Positions 37,549-46,185 of a DNA stretch of 64,000 nt are shown in pieces. The translations under genes and the position numbers were made by a program. Position 1 is the stretch's first letter; each line of letters opens with the position of its first letter. The DNA is from Alcaligenaceae bacterium. Lineage in GTDB: Bacteria; Pseudomonadota; Gammaproteobacteria; Burkholderiales; Burkholderiaceae_B. Under the pieces are notes generated by a model. The model ran no database searches. It saw nothing but the letters and a program-made list of their open reading frames with translations, and was not told the DNA's origin. Location: NCBI GenBank assembly GCA_947379755.1, contig CANCOC010000008.1, positions 1 through 64,000 of the forward strand, read 5' to 3'.

Positions 37549-38766
37549 ATGACTATTAAACGTTTCCCCTTCATTCTGCTGATAGCTGTCTCTTTAATTG
37601 CTGTCTTTGCGTTGTTTCGCTATTGGCAAGGGCCGCGTTTACCGGCCTATGAGCTCCAGCCTGCTTCTCTGATTCAAAACGTCGTCGCAACGGGGCGAGT
37701 CATTTCTACTTCCCGGGCACAGGTCGGCAGCGAAATCGCCGGTATTGTGACTGAACGACGCGTTAAGGAAGGTGATCGTGTCAAGCCGGGTGATGTCCTG
37801 ATTGTATTGCGAGCTGATGACTTGATCGCAAAAGAAAAAGAAGCGCGCGCGGCGCTCGATCAGTTACAGTTCGCCCGTCGCCCACAAGCCAAGGCGGCCC
37901 TGCAGCAGGCTGATTCACAATTTGCACAGGCCACGCGTGAAGCAAAACGTCGGAATGAGCTCCTCGCGCTCCAATCGATTTCACGTGAAGCGTATGAGCA
38001 ATCTAAAAATAGCGAAACCAACGCGCGCGCTGTAGCCGAACAGGCCAGATTGCTTGTCCAGTCTCTCGCGCCGGGTGAATCCGAGGAACGCATCCTCCAG
38101 GAGCGTCTTGCAGCCGCTCAGGCGATGCTGCTCAAGACGGTATTACGGGCAGAGGTATCGGGCACAATCCTGACACGCAATGTTGAGCCGGGCGATCTGG
38201 TGCAGCCAGTCGGGAAAGTGCTTTTTGAGATTGCGCGCGATGGAGATACAGAGATTCTGATTCCACTTGATGAGCGCAACCTCGGTGTGCTTGCGCTCGG
38301 TCAGGAGGCAAGCTGTATCGCGGATGCTTATCCGAGCCAGCCCTTTGCCGCAAAAGTGAATTTCATTGCTCCCACGATTGACCCGCAACGTGGCACGGTC
38401 GATATTCGGTTAAAAGTTGATCCGGTACCTGATTACCTGCGCCAGGATATGACGGTTTCAGTCAATATCCTGACGGGTAAAGCCGATCAGGCGCTTACGC
38501 TCCCGAATGACGCGCTGATTGACGTGCGTGGCACACAGGCAGACGTGCTGACCATAGAGGGTGGTCGCGTTAAACGCGTCACGATTACACTTGGTTTGCG
38601 CGGTCTGGCGTTAAGCCAGGTCAGCAGTGGCCTGAAGGCGGGTGACTGGGTAGTGCTGGATGTGCATGCCAAAGAAGGTGAACGCGTTCGGGTTTCCAGG
38701 CAGCCCCTCCCTCTGAGTCAGTCCGCTTCAACCACCCGCAAAGAAACTCCAGTGAAGTTCAACTGA
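37549..38766 (+). CDS. HlyD/MacA-type periplasmic adaptor
   Basis: VVATGRVISTSRAQVGSEIAGIVTERRVKEGDRVKPGDVL; coiled-coil hairpin. Confidence 0.9.
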   Translation: MTIKRFPFILLIAVSLIAVFALFRYWQGPRLPAYELQPASLIQNVVATGRVISTSRAQVGSEIAGIVTERRVKEGDRVKPGDVLIVLRADDLIAKEKEARAALDQLQFARRPQAKAALQQADSQFAQATREAKRRNELLALQSISREAYEQSKNSETNARAVAEQARLLVQSLAPGESEERILQERLAAAQAMLLKTVLRAEVSGTILTRNVEPGDLVQPVGKVLFEIARDGDTEILIPLDERNLGVLALGQEASCIADAYPSQPFAAKVNFIAPTIDPQRGTVDIRLKVDPVPDYLRQDMTVSVNILTGKADQALTLPNDALIDVRGTQADVLTIEGGRVKRVTITLGLRGLALSQVSSGLKAGDWVVLDVHAKEGERVRVSRQPLPLSQSASTTRKETPVKFN

Positions 38767-38769
38767 GCC

Positions 38770-39972
38770 ATGTGGATCGAATCTACGATCGCTATCAAGT
38801 TTATGCGCCAGGGGCGTACCCAGACGGCATTAATTCTGGTGGGTATCTCTGTTGGCGTATCGGTGATTGTGTTCATCACGGCACTGATCATGGGCCTGCA
38901 GAGCAACATTGTTGCGCGCACGCTTGGTACACAGTCGCATATCAAGGTCCAGCCCCCTGACGAAAAAAATAAAGTGATCTCCCAGCCACCAGGCACACTT
39001 TCTCTGACGCTTGAAGATAAGCGCGCGCAGCGGCTAAGAACCATCATCAACTGGCTTGAGGTGCGCGATACGCTCGATGTGCTGCCTGAGATCAAGGCCG
39101 TCTCGCCTGTAGTGTCTGGGCCCGCCTTTGCGCGACGTGGTGATGTATTCAAGTCAATTTCCATTGTGGGTATCGATCCTGTCCGCTACGAAAAAATCAT
39201 TCCTATCAGCACAGATATTATTTCCGGGCAATTCCGAGTGGGAGCAGGCGACGCAGTCATCGGAAAATTGTTGGCTGATGACCTGGGTTTGCGCGCTGGT
39301 AATAAACTGCGTATCGAAAGCGGACAGGGTCGTTCGGCAGTCGTCACGGTGGCCGGTATTTTTGAGCTGGGTGTTCGCGATATTGACTCGCGCTTTGTTT
39401 ATCTGGACTTGAAGCAGACGCAGTCTTTACTCGGCCTATATGGTGGAGTGAACCAGATTGATGTGACGGTCAATGAAATCTTTGCGGCAGATAGGATCGC
39501 GGCGCGTATCGCACGTCTCACGGGCCTCAAGGCCGAGAGCTGGATGGAAACCAATGCACAGCTGATGAATGCACTCAGTTCGCAAAGCCTTTCGACTTCG
39601 ATCATTACTATTTTTGTCGGACTGTCTGTGGCGCTGGGTATCGCAAGTGTACTTGCAATTACTGTCACGCAAAGAACGAGGGAGATTGGTATTCTAAGGG
39701 CGATGGGCACGCGCAGGGGGCAGATGTTGCTGGTGTTTTTGCTTCAGGGTGCCATTCTGGGACTGATCGGTTCGGCGATTGGCGGACTTCTTGGTTATGC
39801 GCTGGTGGGGGCTTTCAACACCTTTGGTCCCAAACTGTTTTACATTCCCTTGCCGCTTGCGTTGATCCCTGCAGCGATGGCGGTGGCAACTCTGGCGGGG
39901 ATCCTGTCTGCCCTTGCTCCCGCCTGGCGCGCTTCGCGTCTGGATCCTGTCGTGGCAATCCGCTATGTCTGA
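38770..39972 (+). CDS. FtsX/MacB-type ABC transporter permease
   Basis: Periplasmic core domain and ITVTQRTREIGILRAMGTRRGQMLLVFLLQGAILGLIG. Confidence 0.9.
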   Translation: MWIESTIAIKFMRQGRTQTALILVGISVGVSVIVFITALIMGLQSNIVARTLGTQSHIKVQPPDEKNKVISQPPGTLSLTLEDKRAQRLRTIINWLEVRDTLDVLPEIKAVSPVVSGPAFARRGDVFKSISIVGIDPVRYEKIIPISTDIISGQFRVGAGDAVIGKLLADDLGLRAGNKLRIESGQGRSAVVTVAGIFELGVRDIDSRFVYLDLKQTQSLLGLYGGVNQIDVTVNEIFAADRIAARIARLTGLKAESWMETNAQLMNALSSQSLSTSIITIFVGLSVALGIASVLAITVTQRTREIGILRAMGTRRGQMLLVFLLQGAILGLIGSAIGGLLGYALVGAFNTFGPKLFYIPLPLALIPAAMAVATLAGILSALAPAWRASRLDPVVAIRYV

Positions 39973-40687
39973 GGTCATGATTAGCGCCTCCTCTGCCCAG
40001 TCAGAGCCTGTTCTCAGGCTGGAAAACTTGTGCAAGTCTTATAATATTGGGGCGCCAAATGAGGTCGAAGTTCTCCATGGGATTGATCTGTCGGTCGGTC
40101 AGAAAGATTTTTCGGCGCTAATCGGGCCTTCTGGCTCAGGTAAAAGCACCTTGCTCAATATCATTGGTTTGCTTGATCAACCGACCTCTGGTGAGTTGTA
40201 TCTGCTGGGTCAACCAACACGCGTTATGGATGATGAGTCCCGAACAGCTTTGCGTGGTAATTCGATCGGCTTTGTGTTTCAGTTTCATCACTTGATCCAG
40301 GCATTCACTGCCATCGAAAACGTACTGATGCCAATGATGGTGACCAAAGGCAAACCGACAAAAGAAATGCAGGATCGCGCGCGCGGTTTACTTGCTGATG
40401 TTGGTCTTGAGCAGCATATGGATAAAAAGCCTGATGAATTGTCGGGTGGCCAGCAACAGCGTGTCGCCATTGCCCGCGCGTTGATGACGCGTCCCGCACT
40501 GCTGCTCGCAGACGAGCCAACGGGTAATCTTGACACCAAAACTGCTGCGGGTGTGTTTGAATTATTCAGAAAATTCAATCAGCAGTTCGGGTGTGCCGTA
40601 CTCATCGTCACGCATGATCCAAGGCTCTCGGCGACGTGCGACCGTACGATCAATCTGGTTGATGGCCGCATCGTTCAGGCGCCTTGA
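39965..40687 (+). CDS. LolD/MacB-type ABC transporter ATP-binding protein
   Basis: IGPSGSGKSTLLNIIGLLDQPTSGELYLLGQ...LSGGQQQRVAIARALMTRPALLLADEPTGNLD; start ATG 39965. Confidence 0.92.
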   Translation: MSEVMISASSAQSEPVLRLENLCKSYNIGAPNEVEVLHGIDLSVGQKDFSALIGPSGSGKSTLLNIIGLLDQPTSGELYLLGQPTRVMDDESRTALRGNSIGFVFQFHHLIQAFTAIENVLMPMMVTKGKPTKEMQDRARGLLADVGLEQHMDKKPDELSGGQQQRVAIARALMTRPALLLADEPTGNLDTKTAAGVFELFRKFNQQFGCAVLIVTHDPRLSATCDRTINLVDGRIVQAP

Positions 40688-41662
40688 TTACTCGTCTTTC
40701 ACCCCAGCTTTCTGGATGATATTGCCCCAGTGTGCAAGATCTTTTTTGATCTGTTCGGCCATCTGATCCGGTGTCATTTCGATGACATCGTAACCATCTG
40801 CATTGACTGATTTCACAATGGATGGATCTTTCATGGCTTCATTAAAGGCAGGGACAAGTTTTGCCATGACGTCTGCAGGCAATCCTCTGGGTCCGACGAT
40901 GGCATACCAGATTGCTGCATCAAAGCCTGGGTAGCCTGACTCATTCATTGTGGGCACGTCTGGCAACAGAACACTGCGTTGCATTGAGGTGACTGCCAGC
41001 GGCTTGAGATTACCAGCTGAAATTTGCGTGGCAGCTGAACCGAGCGACGAGAAGAGGAAAGGCACGTGACCACCCAGCAACTCAACTACAGCTGGATTGC
41101 CGCCTTTGTAGGGGACGTGTGAGATATTCATATTCTCGATCACTTTGAGCTGCTCGCCAGCCAGATGTCCTACACCACCAATCCCCGAGGTGCCGTATCC
41201 CCAGTTGGCGGGATCTTTCTTGGCCATCGCGATCAGTTGCCTGATGTCTTTTGCAGGGGAGTCCGGGCGCACCAGAATCACGGTGCCACCGCCTGCAATC
41301 ATTGCAACGTCTGTAAAGTCTTTAATCGGGTCGTAGTTCATCTTGCGCATATTTGGCAAAATTACCATCGGGCCTGAATCTGTAATGTGCAGTGTGTAGC
41401 CGTCAGGTGGCGCTTTTGCCGTGATGTCCAGTGCAATCGAGGCGCCCGCACCGGGTTTATATTCAATGATGAATTGTTGTCCGATGATTTTTGAAACGCG
41501 ATCGGCGATAGGCCTGATGAGTTTGTCGGCTGCACCACCCGGCGCGTAGCCTACAAGCATTCTGATTGGTTTGTTTGGGTAGTCTGCCATCGCAGGTGAG
41601 CTGGCTGCCGTCATGAGCAGCAGCGCAGACGCTGTGTATTGAAGGGCCTTGATCCATTGCAT
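40688..41662 (-). CDS. Bug/TctC substrate-binding protein
   Basis: PIRMLVGYAPGGAADKLIRPIA...IEYKPGAGASIALDITAKAPPDGYTL. Confidence 0.92.
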   Translation of the reverse strand: MQWIKALQYTASALLLMTAASSPAMADYPNKPIRMLVGYAPGGAADKLIRPIADRVSKIIGQQFIIEYKPGAGASIALDITAKAPPDGYTLHITDSGPMVILPNMRKMNYDPIKDFTDVAMIAGGGTVILVRPDSPAKDIRQLIAMAKKDPANWGYGTSGIGGVGHLAGEQLKVIENMNISHVPYKGGNPAVVELLGGHVPFLFSSLGSAATQISAGNLKPLAVTSMQRSVLLPDVPTMNESGYPGFDAAIWYAIVGPRGLPADVMAKLVPAFNEAMKDPSIVKSVNADGYDVIEMTPDQMAEQIKKDLAHWGNIIQKAGVKDE

Positions 41663-41700
41663 GGTTTGTCTCCGTTATATATATATTTTTAATTTTAAAT

Positions 41701-42120
41701 TTATAGTTCTGAAAAAACTTGAGCGGGCTTGATCATCCCTTTGACCTCTACTGCATTGCCAGAGGGATCAAGTACTAAAAATACATATTGTTCCCTTGGC
41801 GTGCCGACAAAAATATGATCTGGCTCCATTGCGAATTCAATGTGTGCGGCGCGTAACTTTTTGAGCATCATTTCGTATACGTCCGATTCGACGATCACTC
41901 CAAAGTGACGCAAGGGATAGGGATTTTTTCCGATATTGACAGATCGGTGTGCGGCCTCCACAGCAGACAATTGTGCAACCAGGTGATGCCCAAAAAAATC
42001 AATATCAGCGCGGTCTTCAATTACGCGCGTCACCTTGCAACCCAGCAGCTCTTGATAAAAAGATACTGTGCTGGCGATGTCTTTAACGGGAATGGAAAGG
42101 TGCAGTGTTGCTTTGTTCAT
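41701..42120 (-). CDS. VOC-family (glyoxalase-like) protein
   Basis: MNKATLHLSIPVKDIASTVSFYQELLGCKVTRV...YVFLVLDPSGNAVEVKG; preferred start ATG 42120. Confidence 0.85.
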   Translation of the reverse strand: MNKATLHLSIPVKDIASTVSFYQELLGCKVTRVIEDRADIDFFGHHLVAQLSAVEAAHRSVNIGKNPYPLRHFGVIVESDVYEMMLKKLRAAHIEFAMEPDHIFVGTPREQYVFLVLDPSGNAVEVKGMIKPAQVFSEL

Positions 42121-42285
42121 TGCGCTCACTTTGTAAAAGACGCGAGTGAACACACTAGGCTTAGCGGAATTGCCAACATGGGTCTGCCTCCTCACGTACT
42201 GAATCTATCCGACGAATATTTTCGTTCTTAGTAACATTTAGTTTGCGAGCCTGCATATGGTTGCAGGTCTCGCTGTGATCTTAAC

Positions 42286-44055
42286 TTAAAGCGAGCTTGG
42301 CATAAATAATTTATCGTAGGCTGCGAGCAGGGTCTGGTGCATGGGGCTGCCTTGCATATCCACACCTAGCGTGTCGAGGCCAAAGAATTTTTCTTTACGC
42401 TCGATCAGGGCCTGGGCCTGGCGCATGGTTTCGGTGCCGAACATCAATGTAAGTGACCGAATATATGGTTCGGTATCGTCGAGGTTCAGTAAGGTTTCTA
42501 TGCAGCGATAAACCAGCCTTCGGGCAGGATTCATCTGTTTATAGTGATGGATCCAGTCGCAACCTTCAAGTGCGGCGTCCGTGTCACCAATTGCAAGCGC
42601 CAGGAGTGTCTTGAGCTCGCCGATCCTGAGCTCTTTCCAGGTCGACCCATTGGGTGTCGCGAGCCCCAGAATCTCCCAGAGTGGGCGCTCATCGTTCAGG
42701 TTCAATGTTTGCAAGTCTGCAAGCAGCTCTGTGCATTGCTCATCGCTCAGCTCGTTGAGCCGCACGAGGTGAGGGCGGATCAGGTTGCCGATGCTGTTGT
42801 TTTCCCAATCGAGATCGCCGACGGGATAAATTTCTGACATGCCGGGAACAAGAATCCGGCATGCGTAAGCGCCTTGTTCGGAGAAGTCTGAGACGTATAT
42901 CTCATGTCCTTCAGACTGGATTGCCTGGCAGAGCCAGGCATAGTCTTCGTCTGTGGTGGTGCTGAAGTTCCAGTCGACATATTCAAAGTCTGGTTCGTCT
43001 CCCATAAAGTCCCACGAAATGACGCCACTTGAGTCTACAAAATGAATTTCGAGATTGGAGACCGCCGTGATCTCGTCCATGTCAAAGCCGGGTTCGGGGA
43101 AGTTTTCAAGAGCATCCAGCGCACGGCCTTGCAGCAACTCTGTCAGCGCGCGTTCGAGAGCGATTTCAAAACGAGGGTGGGCGCCAAAGCTAGCAAAGAC
43201 GCCTTGATCTTTAGGATGTATCAGCGTGACGTTCATCACCGGATATTTGCCACCGAGCGAGGCATCTCGCACCAGAATGCCAAAACCCGCCTCACGCAGA
43301 CCTTTGATGCCTGCAGCTATGCCTGGGTAACGTGCAATCACACTCTCGGGCACTTCGGGCAGGCAAAGTCCTTCGCTGATGATGCGGTATTTAATGTGAC
43401 GTTCAAAAATTTCGGATAGTGCCTGGCTACGCGCCTCCTTGGGTGTATTGCCTGCAGCCATACCGTTGCTAACGTAGAGATTGCCAATGATGTTGACAGG
43501 AAACCAGGTGGTCTTTTCATCACTCAGGCGGGTGTAGGGCAGGGCGCAAATACCGCGTTCCACATTGCCTGAATTCAGGTCAACCAGGACTTCGCTGTCA
43601 ATTTCATTATCAGGGTTGTAAAAAGCATGCAAGGTCGGATTCAACAGGTCTTCTGGCCAGGCGCCGTCTTCGGTGGGCGCAAACCATCGCTCTTGCGGAT
43701 AGTGCACAAACTCTTTGTTCGCGCGCGTCTGGCCCAGGTGAAAGTGTGTCCAGAAGTAATGTGTGCCAAGTCGCTCAAAAAACTCACCCAGAGCGCTGGC
43801 GCGTGCCGCGAGTTTTGTTGCACCTTTGCCATTGGCAAACAGCATTGGGCAATCCTGGTCCTTGACATGTACGGACCAGATGGACTCCACGGGGTTGAGC
43901 CAGGATGATTCATCCAGACGAAAACCGCGGCTCGCGAGCTTTGCCTCCATCGTACGAATAGTGGATTCAAGAGATACGTCTTTACCGGGGATGAAGCTTT
44001 CGTTTTGCATAGAACCTGATGAGTAATGTGGTGAGTTTGTAACGATGGGATTCAA
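42286..44055 (-). CDS. ycaO: YcaO (E. coli-type, putative S12 methylthiotransferase accessory factor)
   Basis: SFIPGKDVSLESTIRTMEAKLASRGFRLDESSWLNPVESIWSVHVKDQDCPMLFANGKGATKLAARASALGEFFERL; resembles E. coli YcaO along most of its length from memory. Confidence 0.9.
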   Translation of the reverse strand: MNPIVTNSPHYSSGSMQNESFIPGKDVSLESTIRTMEAKLASRGFRLDESSWLNPVESIWSVHVKDQDCPMLFANGKGATKLAARASALGEFFERLGTHYFWTHFHLGQTRANKEFVHYPQERWFAPTEDGAWPEDLLNPTLHAFYNPDNEIDSEVLVDLNSGNVERGICALPYTRLSDEKTTWFPVNIIGNLYVSNGMAAGNTPKEARSQALSEIFERHIKYRIISEGLCLPEVPESVIARYPGIAAGIKGLREAGFGILVRDASLGGKYPVMNVTLIHPKDQGVFASFGAHPRFEIALERALTELLQGRALDALENFPEPGFDMDEITAVSNLEIHFVDSSGVISWDFMGDEPDFEYVDWNFSTTTDEDYAWLCQAIQSEGHEIYVSDFSEQGAYACRILVPGMSEIYPVGDLDWENNSIGNLIRPHLVRLNELSDEQCTELLADLQTLNLNDERPLWEILGLATPNGSTWKELRIGELKTLLALAIGDTDAALEGCDWIHHYKQMNPARRLVYRCIETLLNLDDTEPYIRSLTLMFGTETMRQAQALIERKEKFFGLDTLGVDMQGSPMHQTLLAAYDKLFMPSSL

Positions 44056-44060
44056 AATAC

Positions 44061-45044
44061 TTACTGATTTTTAATGCCTGCCGTCTGAATGACGTGACCC
44101 CACTTTAGAATTTCTGTTGCCAGATAGTCCGACAGGTCTTTAGGTGTGCCACCCATTGGCGTTGCACCGACATCGGCCAGTTTCTTTTTGAATTCCGGAT
44201 CCGCCAGAATATGATTGATTTCAGCATTCATGCGATCAATGATGGGCTGGGGCGTACCTTTGGGTGCCAGTAATGCAAACCATGTCGAGGACAGCAACTT
44301 GGGAAATCCCAGCTCTGCAGTCGTGGGTACGCTGGGCAGGGCGGGAGAGCGGGTAGACGACATCATGGCCAGCGCACGCACCTTGTCTGACCTGACCTGA
44401 CCGGCAATACCAGGTACCAGCTGGAACATCAGCTGAATATCATTTGCAATCAGGTTCGTCGTGGCAAGAGCGGGTGCGTTATAGGGCACATGCACCATTT
44501 TAGTCTGAGTTTCGTTCATGAACAGCTCGCCGGCTAGGTGCATGGAGCTCCCGATTCCGGTTGAGCCGAAGTTCAGTTTGCCGGGATTGGCGCGAGCATA
44601 GTCGATGAACTGCTGGAGGGTCTGTACCGGCTGACTGTTATTGACCACCAGAATATTCGGGACATCACAAATCAGGCCGATCGGTATGAAATCCTTTTGT
44701 GAATCAAAACCTGGATTTGCGTATAGGTTTGGGCTCACCGCAAGCGTGCCTGCCCAGGAAAACAGGAACCTGTAGCCATCAGGAGGATATTTGGCTGCCG
44801 CAGCTGCGCCGATGTTTCCATTCGCACCAGGTTTGTTCTCAATGATCACGCTCGTTTTCAGGCGCTGGGCCAGTTGTTCGGCAAACATGCGTGCGAGTGT
44901 ATCCCCCGTCCCGCCACCACCTGGCCCGGGTACGGTGATCTGGATTGGCTTGTCTGGTGAGGGCCAGGCCACTGTCTGCGCCGCAGCAGGCAGGACGGGC
45001 AGCAGTGCCACTGAAAGTGAAAACAAGGATAGGAGTCGGCGCAT
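44061..45044 (-). CDS. Bug/TctC substrate-binding protein
   Basis: PIQITVPGPGGGGTGDTLARMFAEQLAQRLKTSVIIENKPGANGNIGAAAAAKYPPDGYRF. Confidence 0.92.
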   Translation of the reverse strand: MRRLLSLFSLSVALLPVLPAAAQTVAWPSPDKPIQITVPGPGGGGTGDTLARMFAEQLAQRLKTSVIIENKPGANGNIGAAAAAKYPPDGYRFLFSWAGTLAVSPNLYANPGFDSQKDFIPIGLICDVPNILVVNNSQPVQTLQQFIDYARANPGKLNFGSTGIGSSMHLAGELFMNETQTKMVHVPYNAPALATTNLIANDIQLMFQLVPGIAGQVRSDKVRALAMMSSTRSPALPSVPTTAELGFPKLLSSTWFALLAPKGTPQPIIDRMNAEINHILADPEFKKKLADVGATPMGGTPKDLSDYLATEILKWGHVIQTAGIKNQ

Positions 45045-45064
45045 GATGATTATTCCTGGGAGGC

Positions 45065-45658
45065 TCAGGCGAATACTGGTTCGCCAAGATTAAGCATGAG
45101 CCTGTTGGCCCAAGCGAAGATTGAGATGGAATGAATGAGATCCAGAATTTCCAGATCATTGAGGCCGACATCTTTCAGTGTCTGGATACTTTGCGAGGTG
45201 ACCGACTCGGGTGAGCTGGTCAGTGCAACGGAGAATTGGCTGATGACACGTTCACGTTCTGTTGTACCTGCAGTATGCGGATCGGTAAATACTTGCTTGA
45301 TGACATCGTTGCGTTTGGCAAGCTGTTCAAAGCGCTGGGCATGAACAGAGGCGCAATAGACACACCCATTGATCCGCGAAACGACACTTGAGGCGAGCTC
45401 TCTTTCTGCCCGTGGCATGCCGCCGGGGGCATACATGATGGCATTAAAGGCCGCAGAACGTTGACGCAAAATTTCAGCCTGATGCACGAGGAACAGGTAA
45501 TAGTCTGAAACTTTGGCCTTGGGGTGGCTTTCTTCAAGGACCGCGATCTGCTCAGGAGTTGCCGTTTCAAGCTTGACCACATCAAGCCAGGCTGTCCAGC
45601 CAAGCGTCTCATTGGTAAAGCCTTTGATCCGGATAGATTCGGGAATATCCTGATTCAT
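45065..45658 (-). CDS. alkylhydroperoxidase-domain protein (Avi_7169-like)
   Basis: ELASSVVSRINGCVYCASVHAQR (CxxC with H) plus C-terminal LNDLEILDLIHSISIFAWANRLMLNLGEP. Confidence 0.8.
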   Translation of the reverse strand: MNQDIPESIRIKGFTNETLGWTAWLDVVKLETATPEQIAVLEESHPKAKVSDYYLFLVHQAEILRQRSAAFNAIMYAPGGMPRAERELASSVVSRINGCVYCASVHAQRFEQLAKRNDVIKQVFTDPHTAGTTERERVISQFSVALTSSPESVTSQSIQTLKDVGLNDLEILDLIHSISIFAWANRLMLNLGEPVFA

Positions 45659-46170
45659 GGTTGTTGCTCCAGAGCTTTCATGGCAGCCAGGCCGGCAGCG
45701 AGGCGAACCTGGTACGAAACAAAGGAAATCAGTTGCGCGAGCGTGACAACCTCCGGTGTAGACAGGCCTGCCTCTTTTAGAGCCAGCAACGCGGTCTGAT
45801 CTGCTTTGACTGGGTCAGTAATGAGTGCGTGAGTGAAGGCCAGCAGGGCGGACAGTCGCGTCTGTCCGGTATGCGAAATGTCTGCATTCAGAACTTGTTT
45901 CACCCACGCTGGGTCTGCTCCGGCCTTTTCGAGACGGGCACCATACTCCCTGGCCAGCATCTCTGACGGAGTGAGCCTGCAGGCATACAGGGCGACGCAT
46001 AGCCGCTCGATCAGTGTCAGACCGGCGAGTGCCGGATCAAATAAGGCCTGTTCGCTGCCCTGTGTCGCCGCGACGACTTTTGCGCGCTGATGACGGGTTG
46101 CGTAAGTGCTCAGATCGGGCGTAAGTCCTGCGACCCTGTCAATGGTGTCCTCAGCAGTAGTATGTGCCAT
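45655..46170 (-). CDS. CMD-domain protein (Avi_7170-like)
   Basis: TPDLSTYATRHQRAKVVAATQGSEQALFDPALAGLTLIERLCVALYACRLT; overlaps the AhpD-like gene by 4 nt. Confidence 0.7.
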   Translation of the reverse strand: MAHTTAEDTIDRVAGLTPDLSTYATRHQRAKVVAATQGSEQALFDPALAGLTLIERLCVALYACRLTPSEMLAREYGARLEKAGADPAWVKQVLNADISHTGQTRLSALLAFTHALITDPVKADQTALLALKEAGLSTPEVVTLAQLISFVSYQVRLAAGLAAMKALEQQP

Positions 46171-46185
46171 GTGTTGTCCTTGATG

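Noticed and set aside
42245-42273. Hairpin GCGAGcCTGCA-tatggt-TGCAGgtCTCGC between ycaO and the VOC gene as a terminator
   Set aside because: Imperfect stem and no minus-strand U-run; left unassigned.
42286-44055. YcaO as the core of a RiPP (azole/thioamide) cluster
   Set aside because: Sequence matches E. coli-type YcaO; no dehydrogenase, E1-like partner, precursor peptide or RiPP exporter seen nearby.
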